This document shows, in pieces, positions 1 to 9,085 of a stretch of 37,136 nucleotides of DNA (within the stretch, counting starts at the first letter, position 1; every line of letters begins with the position of its first letter). A model generated the notes under the pieces. It worked only from the letters and a program-made list of their open reading frames with translations. It made no database searches and had not been told where the DNA came from. Origin of the DNA: an uncultured Methylococcaceae bacterium. Its GTDB lineage: Bacteria > Pseudomonadota > Gammaproteobacteria > Methylococcales > Methylococcaceae. The stretch is from assembly GCA_903910005.1 (NCBI GenBank), contig CAIVXW010000345.1, positions 1-37,136 of the forward strand, written 5' to 3'. Both the position numbers and the translations under genes were made by a program.

Positions 1-129
1 ACTGCCGCATACACCAGCAGACACAGGGTCATGATGGCCATCAGGGCCATGATGCGCCGGGGCGTTTTCAGGAACAGGGTCAGGGACTCAAAGCCAGCCG
101 ACAGCACCAGGTCTGCCCGTACCCCGTAG
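1..129 (-). pseudogene. Transposase C-terminal fragment (IS4/IS1634-like), runs off the window edge
   Basis: Minus-strand translation ...YGVRADLVLSAGFESLTLFLKTPRRIMALMAIMTLCLLVYAAV; 'FLKTPxRIMALMxxMTLCLLVYAA' resembles the C-terminal region of IS1634-type transposases. Confidence 0.55.
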
Positions 130-288
130 CTACCGAGCGGCAGGATTGACCGGATACACCGGGCCGGAAAAGCCGCCAGCAAGCAAATTCCGATACACCT
201 GTCCGCCAACCGATTCCGTTTTGGGGCTGGCCCCGAACACCGCAATGCTTCGGGGTTCAAACAGATGTCGCAGATAGTGTCGACTCAT
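130..288 (-). pseudogene. N-terminal fragment of ADP-forming acyl-CoA synthetase / Pat-like acetyltransferase (CoA-binding domain)
   Basis: MSRHYLRHLFEPRSIAVFGASPKTESVGGQVYRNLLAGGFSGPVYPVNPAAR then TAG at 130-132; only about 52 codons remain before the transposase-like sequence. Confidence 0.7.
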
Positions 289-326
289 CCGGGTTGAACG
301 GCAGCGCGGTCAGACTCAATGTCAAT

Positions 327-623
327 TCAGGCAAGACAGGGGGGCGGTGGATCAGATTCTGCGGATTCGGAGCGGATTTGCCGGTCTATCAGAACCGATA
401 ACCCCCTGACCGTCAGAATGATGTAACCGTCCTGCCTGGCCAGAATGCCATCCCGAATAAGGTTGACCAGCGCGGGTTCCAGCAGAAGCTTTTGCTCGGC
501 TGTCCAGTCGGTCATGCAGGAATCACAAAAGTACTGCAGATTGAGTACGTGATCCTCATACGGTTTTTGTTGGCCAAAATAATCGAGAATCCCGGCCCGT
601 ACGAATGCTTCTGAAGGGTTCAT
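327..623 (-). CDS. Hypothetical protein, 98 aa
   Basis: ORF track; GGAG Shine-Dalgarno-like sequence just upstream of the ATG on the minus strand; no family recognised. Confidence 0.5.
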   Translation of the reverse strand: MNPSEAFVRAGILDYFGQQKPYEDHVLNLQYFCDSCMTDWTAEQKLLLEPALVNLIRDGILARQDGYIILTVRGLSVLIDRQIRSESAESDPPPPCLA

Positions 624-949
624 CAGTTACTCCGCAAGAAACCCCGCCTCCGGGGCGGGAAGGGATAAAAGGCCGCAATGTGACCGCCAACGGAATGGGA
701 GCAGGCTTGTCACTGACTGGTCGACCGTCGGGTTTTGCCCGGTAGGTCGCCGGTTATTTTAGCAAGACCTGCCAGACCCGATCTGTCTGATTGTGTCGAC
801 AGTTCAATCAAGCCATTGTTACTGCTGCTCATCACCCCCCTTCCCGTTAGCGCATTCCGAACCTACAATGCAACCCGGCAGTGCAGCGGGTCGTCCGTCG
901 CATTGTCCTTGTGCAATCGTCCATTTTTTATCATCAATGAGGTTTTCCC

Positions 950-1057
950 ATGTTCAAATTTCTGAAAATGCTGGGTGAAGGTCTGGTCTGGGGATTTACC
1001 CTGGCTCTGGGCTGGATTGCTGCTTTTGTGGTTGTAGGCAGTCTCGCAGCCGTTTGA
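950..1057 (+). CDS. Small single-TM protein, 35 aa
   Basis: MFKFLKMLGEGLVWGFTLALGWIAAFVVVGSLAAV; amphipathic start plus one hydrophobic helix; below the ORF-track length cutoff. Confidence 0.35.
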   Translation: MFKFLKMLGEGLVWGFTLALGWIAAFVVVGSLAAV

Positions 1058-1109
1058 GTACCCTCTGATGCGGTGGCCTTCCGCCCGGGAGGCCACCTGG
1101 GGCGGCGAT

Positions 1110-2150
1110 TCAGTCCCGCTCCAGATCAATGACGAAACGATAGCGCACGTCACTGCACAACATGCGTGTGTAAGCCTGGTTGATGTCTGCCAAACCAATG
1201 CGCTCAATGTCAGCCACGATCTGGTGTTTTGCACAAAAATCCAGCATTTCCTGAGTCTCCCGGATACCGCCGATCAGCGATCCTGCCAGTCTGCGGCGAC
1301 GGAAAATCAACGAACCGGCCGCCAGCAGGGTGGGTTCCGGCAATCCCACCAGCACCAGAGTGCCATCCCGGCGCAGCAGGTTTAGATAAGCATTGTAGTC
1401 ATGGTTGGCCGATACGGTGTCGAGTATAAAATCGAAGCCGCCCCGATTGCGGGTGAAGGTGTCAGGATCGGTGGTGCTGGCGAACGCATCGGCTCCCAGA
1501 TTCAAGGCATCGGCCTGCTTGGCGGGAGAATGACTGAACACGGTGACATGGGTCGCCATGGCCCGCGCCAGTTTGATACCCAGATGTCCCAGACCCCCCA
1601 GACCGATGACCCCGACCCGGTCGCCGGGTTTTACCCCGAAGTGACGCAGCGGTGAGTAGGTCGTGATACCGGCGCACAACAGCGGAGCCGCCTGATCCAG
1701 CGGCAGGTTTTCCGGGATTCTGACCACATAGTTTTCGTCCACCGTGATGTGCCTGGAATAGCCGCCGTAGGTAGGGGTGACCTTATCCTGTTCGTAACAG
1801 TTGTAGGTGAAACTGGCACCCTGCTCGCAGTACTGTTCCTCACCGCTGGTGCAAGCCTCGCAGGTTCGACAGGAATCAACGAAACATCCCACCCCCACAC
1901 GATCCCCGGTTTTCCAGCGGGTGACGGCAGAACCGGTTCGGTTGACGATACCAACGATTTCGTGGCCCGGCACCATGGGATAGCTCGAATTACCCCATTC
2001 GTTACGCACCTGATGGATGTCTGAATGGCAAACACCGCAAAATTTGATGTCGATCAGCACGTCGTGCGGGCCGGGTTCGCGACGGTTGAGCGAGAAGGGC
2101 AGCAGGGGCGATTGAGGCGAATTGGCCGCATAAGCAAAGGTTTCCAGCAT
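1110..2150 (-). CDS. Zinc-dependent NAD(P) alcohol dehydrogenase (YahK/AdhC-like)
   Basis: [16 protein letters not shown]...[29 protein letters not shown]...[27 protein letters not shown]; internal ATG chosen over the ORF-track start because upstream codons overlap repeat DNA. Confidence 0.9.
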   Translation of the reverse strand: MLETFAYAANSPQSPLLPFSLNRREPGPHDVLIDIKFCGVCHSDIHQVRNEWGNSSYPMVPGHEIVGIVNRTGSAVTRWKTGDRVGVGCFVDSCRTCEACTSGEEQYCEQGASFTYNCYEQDKVTPTYGGYSRHITVDENYVVRIPENLPLDQAAPLLCAGITTYSPLRHFGVKPGDRVGVIGLGGLGHLGIKLARAMATHVTVFSHSPAKQADALNLGADAFASTTDPDTFTRNRGGFDFILDTVSANHDYNAYLNLLRRDGTLVLVGLPEPTLLAAGSLIFRRRRLAGSLIGGIRETQEMLDFCAKHQIVADIERIGLADINQAYTRMLCSDVRYRFVIDLERD

Positions 2151-2230
2151 GGCAGGTCTCCGGTTGGTCGATAAGGAAGGGAAGCACTCCGAGTATACCT
2201 TAGGGTGGGAGGATGGGGTCAGGGGGCAGT

Positions 2231-2330
2231 ATGCAGTGTTCACTCGCCATCTGCCTGCTGCCTGCTGCCTGCTGCCTGCCACGCGGCCAGGATGGCCGCG
2301 CCACATGGCCGCGCCACTCACCTCAAATCA
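2231..2330 (-). repeat. Dispersed intergenic repeat, copy A (palindrome GCGGCCATCCTGGCCGC plus 7-bp tandem array)
   Basis: Palindrome at 2283-2299; 'ctgcctg' x4 beside it; reverse complement matches 18960-19045 (GAGTGGCGCGGCCAT...GGCGAGTGAACACTGCAT). Confidence 0.85.
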
Positions 2331-2334
2331 GTGC

Positions 2335-2363
2335 TTGAATAAAAGGTTACGGTTGTGCATAAT
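2335..2363 (+). promoter_or_regulatory. Sigma-70 promoter for SRP RNA
   Basis: TTGAAT-N17-CATAAT just upstream of the 4.5S RNA. Confidence 0.65.
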
Positions 2364-2383
2364 GCCGCGCTTTCGCAATGGCA

Positions 2384-2485
2384 AGTTGCGCTGGTTCCCG
2401 GCAGCGATAGATTGTGAACCCCGTCAGGTTCGTGAGAAAGCAGCGGTAGCAGTTGATTCGTGTGCCGGATATCACTGGCGCAACT
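2384..2485 (+). ncRNA. ffs: Bacterial small SRP RNA (4.5S)
   Basis: Core gTCAGGTTCGTGAGAAAGCAGC matches the SRP RNA apical signature (GNRA loop GTGA); ends AGTTGCG/CGCAACT pair; ffs-dnaX order is common. Confidence 0.85.
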
Positions 2486-2546
2486 GGCCTCCCCCCCTTT
2501 TGCAGAAACACTCCCCCTTAATTTCCGGTTCAATCTGGTTACCCGC

Positions 2547-4178
2547 ATGAACGCCATGCCTTATCAGGCGCTGGCCCGCAAGTGGCGTCCCCGTACCTTC
2601 AACGAGATCGTCGGTCAGGAACACGTGGTTCGTGCCCTGACACACGCCCTGCAATTCAATCGCATGCACCACGCCTACCTGTTTACCGGGACTCGCGGCG
2701 TAGGCAAAACTACCCTGGCCCGGATTCTGGCCAAAGCCCTCAATTGCCAGCAACGACAGGATTTTAACCCCTGCGGCGTTTGTTCCCTGTGTGCCGGTCT
2801 GGATGAAGGGCGTCTCGTTGACCTGATTGAGGTCGATGCCGCCTCGCGCACCAAGGTGGAAGATACCCGCGACTTGCTGGACGACGTCCAGTACACCCCT
2901 ACCCAGGGCGTGTACAAAATCTATCTGATTGACGAAGTTCACATGCTCTCGGGGCATAGCTTCAATGCCTTGCTCAAAACCCTGGAAGAACCACCGCCCC
3001 ATGTCAAGTTTCTGCTGGCGACCACCGACCCGCAGAAGATTCCCGTTACCGTCCTGTCCCGTTGCCTGCAATTCAATCTGAAACGACTCAGCGTCGACCA
3101 GATCAAAACCCGCATGGCCCATATCCTGGACGTTGAGGGCATTGAGTATGAGCCGGAGGCTCTGCGTGCGGTGGCCCGGGCCGCCGATGGTTCGATGCGG
3201 GATGGTTTGAGTCTGCTGGATCAGGCGATCATCCATGGCGGCGGTCGCTTGCAAGACAGCGAGGTCAACGTCATGCTGGGAACCGTGGCCCGGCGTCCCC
3301 TGCTGGCACTGGTGGAGTCCCTGCTGGCCAGTGATGCCGCCGGACTCATGCAGGCGATTGATGATCTGGCAGAGCATTCGGCCAATTTTGCCGACGCACT
3401 GCAACAGTTACTGGTGATTTTGCACCATATCGCCCTGGCCCAGTGGGTGCCCGAGGTTGCACGTCGGGACGACCATGCCACCGAAATCCTTCAGTTCAGC
3501 CGCCAGGCCGGTGCTGAGGAATTACAGCTGTTTTACCAGATCGGGCTCATGGGACAAAAAGACCTGGCCCTGGCTCCGGATGCCCGGATGGGATTCGAGA
3601 TGGTTCTGCTGAGAATGCTCGCTTTCCGCCCTGATGGCTCGCTTGCCCCGCATCGCCCTGCTCCGCAACCGGCCCCGCCATCGCTGCGAACCGCACCCGC
3701 TCCCCCTCCGGTCGATGTGTCCGTGCCCGCGCCCGGGGCAGTTGGTTCGAGCCAACCCGGGCAGGCGGCCACCGCCGGAACGGTACAGGCAGCGGCTGGC
3801 TCCGACTGGGCGGGCATGATTCAGGCCATGAACCTCACCGGAATCACCCGGCAACTGGCACTGCACTGCCATTTACACAGCCTGGAGGCTGAACGCTGTG
3901 TGCTGGTTCTGGCTGCGGAGGGAGCCAATCTGAGGACGGATCGTCTGGTCAGAAACCTGGAAAGCGCACTGGGTCAGCATTTGGGTCGGGCCATCAAACT
4001 GATTGTACGAGACGCAACCGAATCCCGGTCACTGGAGACCCCCGCCGCCCAGGCCAGCCGCGAACAGGCCGAACGCCAGAAGGCCGCAGAACGTGAAATC
4101 GAACAGGACAGCACCGTCAATGCCTTCAGGGAACAATTCGGAGCCAGGATTGTTCCGGGTTCCACCCAGCCGCTGTGA
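2547..4178 (+). CDS. dnaX: DNA polymerase III subunit gamma/tau
   Basis: MNAMPYQALARKWRPRTFNEIVGQEHVVRAL...GTRGVGKTTLARILAKALNC...IDEVHMLSGHSFNALLKTLEEPP. Confidence 0.97.
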   Translation: MNAMPYQALARKWRPRTFNEIVGQEHVVRALTHALQFNRMHHAYLFTGTRGVGKTTLARILAKALNCQQRQDFNPCGVCSLCAGLDEGRLVDLIEVDAASRTKVEDTRDLLDDVQYTPTQGVYKIYLIDEVHMLSGHSFNALLKTLEEPPPHVKFLLATTDPQKIPVTVLSRCLQFNLKRLSVDQIKTRMAHILDVEGIEYEPEALRAVARAADGSMRDGLSLLDQAIIHGGGRLQDSEVNVMLGTVARRPLLALVESLLASDAAGLMQAIDDLAEHSANFADALQQLLVILHHIALAQWVPEVARRDDHATEILQFSRQAGAEELQLFYQIGLMGQKDLALAPDARMGFEMVLLRMLAFRPDGSLAPHRPAPQPAPPSLRTAPAPPPVDVSVPAPGAVGSSQPGQAATAGTVQAAAGSDWAGMIQAMNLTGITRQLALHCHLHSLEAERCVLVLAAEGANLRTDRLVRNLESALGQHLGRAIKLIVRDATESRSLETPAAQASREQAERQKAAEREIEQDSTVNAFREQFGARIVPGSTQPL

Positions 4179-4260
4179 ATCACCCATCATTCGCAGGGGG
4201 GAACTCCTGAGGGCCGGACTGGCCCGGGAAAGCGGTAACCAACCCGCTAGCACGTGAAGA

Positions 4261-4286
4261 CGCACCACAAGGTGCGCGTTATTTTT
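4261..4286 (+). terminator. Possible intrinsic terminator/attenuator between dnaX and ybaB
   Basis: CGCACC acaa GGTGCG hairpin followed by cgttattttt. Confidence 0.4.
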
Positions 4287-4314
4287 AAAACAACCCTAAA
4301 GATAGCAGCTTTCG

Positions 4315-4638
4315 ATGAAAAATCCGCTTGCAGGCCTGATGCAACAGGCCCAACAGATGCAGGACAACATAAAAAAAGCCCAGGAAGAACTGGCCAGCCT
4401 GGAGGTGCTGGGCGAATCCGGCGGGGGGCTGGTCAAGGTCACCATGACCGGAAACAAGGACGTACGCAAGGTTACCATTGACGACAGCCTGACCGGCGAC
4501 GACCGGGATATGCTGGAAGAACTGGTGGCTGCCGCCTTCAACGATGCGGTACACCGCATCAACCGGATCCGGGACGAAAAGATGGCCCGGTTTACCGAGG
4601 GTTTTGAATTACCCGGCGGCTTCAAAATGCCGTTCTGA
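4315..4638 (+). CDS. ybaB: YbaB/EbfC nucleoid-associated protein
   Basis: [46 protein letters not shown]; located between dnaX and recR. Confidence 0.95.
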   Translation: MKNPLAGLMQQAQQMQDNIKKAQEELASLEVLGESGGGLVKVTMTGNKDVRKVTIDDSLTGDDRDMLEELVAAAFNDAVHRINRIRDEKMARFTEGFELPGGFKMPF

Positions 4639-4645
4639 AGCCGGT

Positions 4646-5242
4646 ATGCAGGTTCCCGGTGTATTGGGTCAGTTGATGCACGCCTTGCGCTGCCTGCCGG
4701 GCGTCGGCCCCCGGTCAGCGCAACGCATGGCCTTTCAGTTGTTGTTGCGCGACAGGGACGGTGCCAGGCGATTGGCGGAAACCCTGCTGCTGGCACTGGA
4801 CAGGATTGGCCACTGCGGCGACTGCCGTACCCTTAGTGAAGACCCGCGCTGTCGATTATGTGCCGATCCGGGACGTGATCGCAGCGAACTCTGCATCGTC
4901 GAAAGCCCCGCTGAAGTCATGGCCATTACCCAGGCGACCGGTTTCAGGGGGCTTTTTTTCGTACTGAACGGCAAACTGTCACCGCTTGACGGCATGGGCC
5001 CTGCCCAGCTCCGGCTGGATGTGCTGGAAAGCCGCCTTAAAAGCGGAGAAATACGCGAGGTCATACTCGCCACCAGTACCACGGTAGAAGGTGAGGCGAC
5101 CGCCCATTATCTCAGTCAAATGATCCGCCAGGTCGGCATTGAGGTCTCCCGTATCGCCTACGGTGTACCTTTCGGTGGTGAACTTGAATACGTCGACGGC
5201 ACCACGCTGGCTCACGCTTTCAAGGGGCGTCAGACTTTTTGA
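4646..5242 (+). CDS. recR: Recombination mediator RecR
   Basis: MQVPGVLGQLMHALRCLPGVGPRSAQRMAFQLL, Cys4 zinc motif, Toprim region; start at internal ATG 4646. Confidence 0.95.
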   Translation: MQVPGVLGQLMHALRCLPGVGPRSAQRMAFQLLLRDRDGARRLAETLLLALDRIGHCGDCRTLSEDPRCRLCADPGRDRSELCIVESPAEVMAITQATGFRGLFFVLNGKLSPLDGMGPAQLRLDVLESRLKSGEIREVILATSTTVEGEATAHYLSQMIRQVGIEVSRIAYGVPFGGELEYVDGTTLAHAFKGRQTF

Positions 5243-5394
5243 ATTATGCGGAACGACGGCTTGATTGCCTGATTGCTTGCACGATAATATCGCCCGCCCT
5301 CAGCCGTTTCTCGTGTCTCCAGGCTCTTGTACACCGCCCCCCGTATCCCCCGGCTTAATCCCGGGAGCGGGTTGAACCCAATAAACGAACACCC

Positions 5395-5739
5395 ATGAAA
5401 GACTGCATTTTCTGCCGCATGGTCGCCGGTGACATCAAACCCCGAACCCTGCTTGAAACCGATCGCATACTGGCATTCCACGACATTCATCCCCAGGCAC
5501 CGGCCCATGCCCTGGTGATACCCCGGCTACACATCGCCACCCTGGACGATCTGCCACCCGATGATCCTGAACTGGCCGGTGCCTTGTTTCAGGGCGTCAG
5601 GCAAGTAGCCGCATTGCTGGGATTATCCGCCAGCGGTTACCGTACCGTCATCAATTGTCGTGGCGATTCGGGCCAGGAAGTCTACCATCTGCACCTGCAC
5701 GTACTGGGCGGGCGCAAACTGGGTTGGCCACCCGGCTGA
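5395..5739 (+). CDS. hinT: Histidine triad (HIT/HinT) family protein
   Basis: KDCIFCRMVAGDIKPRTLLETDRILAFHDIHPQAPAHALVIPRLHI...VYHLHLHVLGGRKLGWPPG. Confidence 0.92.
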   Translation: MKDCIFCRMVAGDIKPRTLLETDRILAFHDIHPQAPAHALVIPRLHIATLDDLPPDDPELAGALFQGVRQVAALLGLSASGYRTVINCRGDSGQEVYHLHLHVLGGRKLGWPPG

Positions 5740-5807
5740 CGGAAAGTAACGCGGAAATTTTCCAAACAACCCAAGATAGCAACAACGTTGGAGGTTGCGG
5801 GAACAGG

Positions 5808-5865
5808 GTGACGCAAAACGTCACGTGCTATCCCTCCCTGCCGTCAAGGACGGGGTTTCTCGCGC
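5808..5865 (+). other. Structured leader / IS200-IS605-end-like hairpins, copy L1
   Basis: GTGACGcaaaaCGTCAC (5808-5824), then ATCCCTCCctgCCGTCaagGACGGGGTTTCTCGCG ending 9 nt before the ATG at 5874. Confidence 0.5.
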
Positions 5866-5873
5866 AAATTTCG

Positions 5874-6983
5874 ATGAAATACTTTACCTACTCCATTGGC
5901 ATCACCCTGCTGTGCCTGGTTCTGGCCTTTGCCTGGGGCGGGGGGCTGACTTCTCCGCAGGGCGGCCTGACTGCCATGGTTCTGGCCCTGATTCTCGGTA
6001 TCATGGAAGTCAGCCTGTCATTTGAGAATGCGGTTGCCAATGCACTGGTACTCAAAACCATGAATGCCCGGTGGCAGAAACTGTTTCTTACGGTGGGCAT
6101 GGTCATCGCGGTCTTCGGCATGCGGCTGGTCTTCCCCATCCTGATCGTCGCCATGGCAACCGGCCAGTCCCTGCATACCGTCGCCCTCATGGCTTTCCAG
6201 CATCCAGAGGAATACTCCCGCTATCTGGAGCAAAGCCATACCTATATCTCGGCGTTTGGCGGTACGTTCCTGTTTCTGGTTTTTCTGCACTTCATGCTGG
6301 ACGACGCCAAGGAACGGCACTGGATTGCCGTGATCGAAAAGCGTCTGATGAAACTGGGTAAACTGGATTCGGTTCAGGCCATGTTGTCCCTGGTGCTACT
6401 CCTGATTCTCTACCGGTTTTTGCCGTTGGGCGAAGTGGAGCGGGTTTCCATGCTGGTGGCGGGTATTTCCGGCATTGTGCTCTATATTCTGGTCAGCTCT
6501 TTCGATGTTTTTTTGATGGATGAGGAAAAGACCCCGGGCGATTCCGTCATCGGGCCGGCCCAGCGGGCCGGGATCATCGGCTTCATCTACCTGGAAGTCC
6601 TCGACGCCTCCTTCTCGTTCGACGGGGTCATCGGTGCCTTCGCCGTGACCCGTGACCTGGTCATCATCATTCTGGGCCTGTCGATTGGAGCCATGTTCGT
6701 GCGCTCCCTGACCGTATTCATGGTGGAAAAAGGCACCCTGGACGCCTACGTTTATCTGGAACACGGTGCCCACTGGGCCATTGGCATTCTGGCCGGCATC
6801 ATGCTGGCCGGCATCAGCGTCCACATACCGGAAATCATCACCGGTCTGAGCGGAGTCATCGTGATTCTGGTGTCGCTGATATCCTCGGAAAGCTACCGCC
6901 TGGCCCAGCTCAAACAGCCCAGCGGCATTCTGGTTTCCTGTGGTTCACTGCTGGGCCTGCGCGGCAACAAAAAATCAACATGA
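5874..6983 (+). CDS. DUF475 family (TerC-superfamily) integral membrane protein
   Basis: MKYFTYSIGITLLCLVLAFAWGG...LGIMEVSLSFENAVANALVLKTMNARWQKLFLTVGMVIAVFGMRLVFPI; polytopic. Confidence 0.85.
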   Translation: MKYFTYSIGITLLCLVLAFAWGGGLTSPQGGLTAMVLALILGIMEVSLSFENAVANALVLKTMNARWQKLFLTVGMVIAVFGMRLVFPILIVAMATGQSLHTVALMAFQHPEEYSRYLEQSHTYISAFGGTFLFLVFLHFMLDDAKERHWIAVIEKRLMKLGKLDSVQAMLSLVLLLILYRFLPLGEVERVSMLVAGISGIVLYILVSSFDVFLMDEEKTPGDSVIGPAQRAGIIGFIYLEVLDASFSFDGVIGAFAVTRDLVIIILGLSIGAMFVRSLTVFMVEKGTLDAYVYLEHGAHWAIGILAGIMLAGISVHIPEIITGLSGVIVILVSLISSESYRLAQLKQPSGILVSCGSLLGLRGNKKST

Positions 6984-7453
6984 TTTCATCCTCCCGGCTA
7001 CGATGGCTGGCCCATCCGGTTTATTGTATGGCGATGGGCCTGGGTACCGGTCTGGCTCCCCGGGCACCCGGTACGGTCGGAACCCTGCTGGGTTTTCCGC
7101 TGTACTACCTCATGACCGCTCCGGGTCTGCCCGGGCTGGTGCCCTGGTTGCTTGCAGCGGCCTTCGTGCTGGGCATCTGGTTGTGTGATGTTACCGGCAG
7201 GTTTCTGGGCGAAGCCGATCATCCCGCCATCGTCTGGGACGAGGTTGTGGCCATGGCCTTTGTGCTGGCCCTGATTCCCGACGGCCCGGGCTGGCAGCTT
7301 GCCGGCTTTGCCGTGTTTCGTTTTTTCGATATCGTAAAACCCTGGCCCATTCGTTACGTGGATCGCTCCATCAAGAACGGGCTGGGTGTCATGCTGGATG
7401 ATGCCATTGCCGCGGCCTTCACCGTGGCCGTCATCCGGTTATGGATTCACTGA
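6980..7453 (+). CDS. pgpA: Phosphatidylglycerophosphatase A
   Basis: [21 protein letters not shown]...[17 protein letters not shown]...[33 protein letters not shown]. Confidence 0.93.
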   Translation: MISSSRLRWLAHPVYCMAMGLGTGLAPRAPGTVGTLLGFPLYYLMTAPGLPGLVPWLLAAAFVLGIWLCDVTGRFLGEADHPAIVWDEVVAMAFVLALIPDGPGWQLAGFAVFRFFDIVKPWPIRYVDRSIKNGLGVMLDDAIAAAFTVAVIRLWIH

Positions 7454-7493
7454 TTTTTCAACCCACTCCATACATCCAAAGGAGGAATATCCC

Positions 7494-8072
7494 ATGGCAA
7501 TCACTTTGCAAAAAGGCGGCAACGTCAGTCTCTCCAAAACCGATCCGGGCCTGGTCAATGCCGTAATTGGCCTTGGCTGGGACGCCCGCTCCACCGATGG
7601 CAGTCCCTTCGATCTGGACGGCAGCGTTTTCCTGCTGGGCGATAGTGGCAAGGTGCTGTCCGACGCCCATTTTGTGTTCTACAACCAGAAAACCTCACCT
7701 GATGGGGCCGTGGTTCATTCCGGCGACAACAAAACCGGTGCCGGCGAGGGAGATGATGAACAAATCAAAATCAACCTGCCCAAGGTCGATACCGCCATTC
7801 AGCGGGTTGTTTTTGCCGCCACCATCCATGAAGCAGAGACCCGTCGGCAAAATTTTGGCCAGGTACGCAACGCCTTCATCCGGGTGCTTAACCAGGACAG
7901 CAACACCGAACTGGCCCGTTTTGACCTGTCGGAAGATTACTCCACCGAAACGGCGATGGTGTTCGGTGAAATCTACCGCCACAATGGCGAATGGAAATTC
8001 AGGGCAGTCGGTCAGGGATTTGCCGGTGGACTCCAGGCACTGGCTACTGATCACGGCGTTAACGTCGGTTAA
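7494..8072 (+). CDS. TerD-family calcium-binding stress protein
   Basis: [32 protein letters not shown]...[14 protein letters not shown] aaaggaggaat upstream. Confidence 0.93.
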   Translation: MAITLQKGGNVSLSKTDPGLVNAVIGLGWDARSTDGSPFDLDGSVFLLGDSGKVLSDAHFVFYNQKTSPDGAVVHSGDNKTGAGEGDDEQIKINLPKVDTAIQRVVFAATIHEAETRRQNFGQVRNAFIRVLNQDSNTELARFDLSEDYSTETAMVFGEIYRHNGEWKFRAVGQGFAGGLQALATDHGVNVG

Positions 8073-8084
8073 CCGGAATCGGCC

Positions 8085-8783
8085 ATGCCCTGCTTTACCG
8101 TCACTGGCGAGGTAGACCCTTTCCTCCATGTCACCCTGGAAGCGGGTGAAAAAATCTTCTGTGAAACCAACGCCATGGTGATGATGGAAGACACCCTCAG
8201 AATCAAGGGGCAAATGAAGGGCGGATTGGGTCAGGCACTGATGCGGAGTTTTACCGGTGACGAGGGATTGTTTCAGCAGCAAATTGAAGCCGTGACGGGG
8301 AGGGGAGACTGTCTGCTCTCGCCCCGGCTTCCAGGGGGCATTGCCCTGCTCAACGTCGCTCCCCAGGCGGCCTATACCCTGTCCGATGGCAGTTTCGTGG
8401 CGGCAGAGGCGGGAGTGGAACTGCGTTCCCGCATGAATTCGGTCGGGGGTGGGTTATTTGGCGGTACCGGCGGTTTTATCGTCATGGAAGCCCATGGCCA
8501 GGGTCAGTTGGCGGTATCGGGGTTTGGTTCGCTTTTCACCCTGGCAGTACAGCCAGGACGGGAAGTAGTGATCGATAACAACCACGCAGTCGCCTGGTCA
8601 TCCAGCCTTGAGTACGAGGCAGGTTTGCCGCCCCATGCCAGTGGGGGATTTTTCGGATCGCTGGTGGGATCCGCCACGACCGGTGAAGGTCTGGTACTCA
8701 AGTTCCGGGGCAGTGGCAACGTAGTCGTCTGCTCCAGAAACCGCACGCTGTCAACAACCCTGCTGCAGGGGCAGGCAGGGTGA
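8085..8783 (+). CDS. TIGR00266/AIM24 family protein
   Basis: FTVTGEVDPFLHVTLEAGEKIFCETNAMVMMEDTLRIKGQMKGGLGQALMRSFTGDEGLFQQ. Confidence 0.88.
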   Translation: MPCFTVTGEVDPFLHVTLEAGEKIFCETNAMVMMEDTLRIKGQMKGGLGQALMRSFTGDEGLFQQQIEAVTGRGDCLLSPRLPGGIALLNVAPQAAYTLSDGSFVAAEAGVELRSRMNSVGGGLFGGTGGFIVMEAHGQGQLAVSGFGSLFTLAVQPGREVVIDNNHAVAWSSSLEYEAGLPPHASGGFFGSLVGSATTGEGLVLKFRGSGNVVVCSRNRTLSTTLLQGQAG

Positions 8784-8834
8784 TACCGCCGGGGTCACAC
8801 CCTTTTCGGCCAACACCATACGAATGAGTCGATT

Positions 8835-9085
8835 ACCCCCCCCGTGAACGGTTTCACGGGGGGGTGCCTGGCCTGAGTGGTCAATATGCCACAGAGCGGG
8901 TGGCTCACACCCTGGCCCGGTACGATCAATGGGCGCGATGCAGGCTTCAGATTTTCCCCGAAGTCCTCGGGGAAGCACGGAAAAAGGGCCGCCCCAAACA
9001 GGCACTGGCAACCCGCCTCTTGCGACTTCAAACTCTCGGGGCCGCTTTAGTCAATAACCCCGCCCTAAAGGACGGGGCTTGCAAA
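8835..9085. other. Orphan structured remnant resembling an IS200/IS605-superfamily end or omegaRNA (no nuclease ORF)
   Basis: Hairpins: CCCCCCCGTGAA/TTCACGGGGGGG about 8836-8866; GCCAC/GTGGC 8888-8904; TTCCCCGA/TCGGGGAA 8954-8974; CCCCGCCctaaaGGACGGGG 9058-9077. Confidence 0.4.

Noticed and set aside
2472-3404. 310-aa minus-strand ORF antisense to dnaX
   Set aside because: Shadow ORF in GC-rich coding DNA; low-complexity Gln/Gly-rich translation, no motif, and the plus frame is clearly dnaX
3550-3560. dnaX gamma/tau programmed frameshift
   Set aside because: Only ACAAAAAG is present, no A-AAA-AAG slip site followed by a clear hairpin in a suitable position
4368-4378. A7 tract in ybaB as programmed frameshift site
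   Set aside because: No downstream stimulatory structure or useful alternative-frame product seen; likely just codon context
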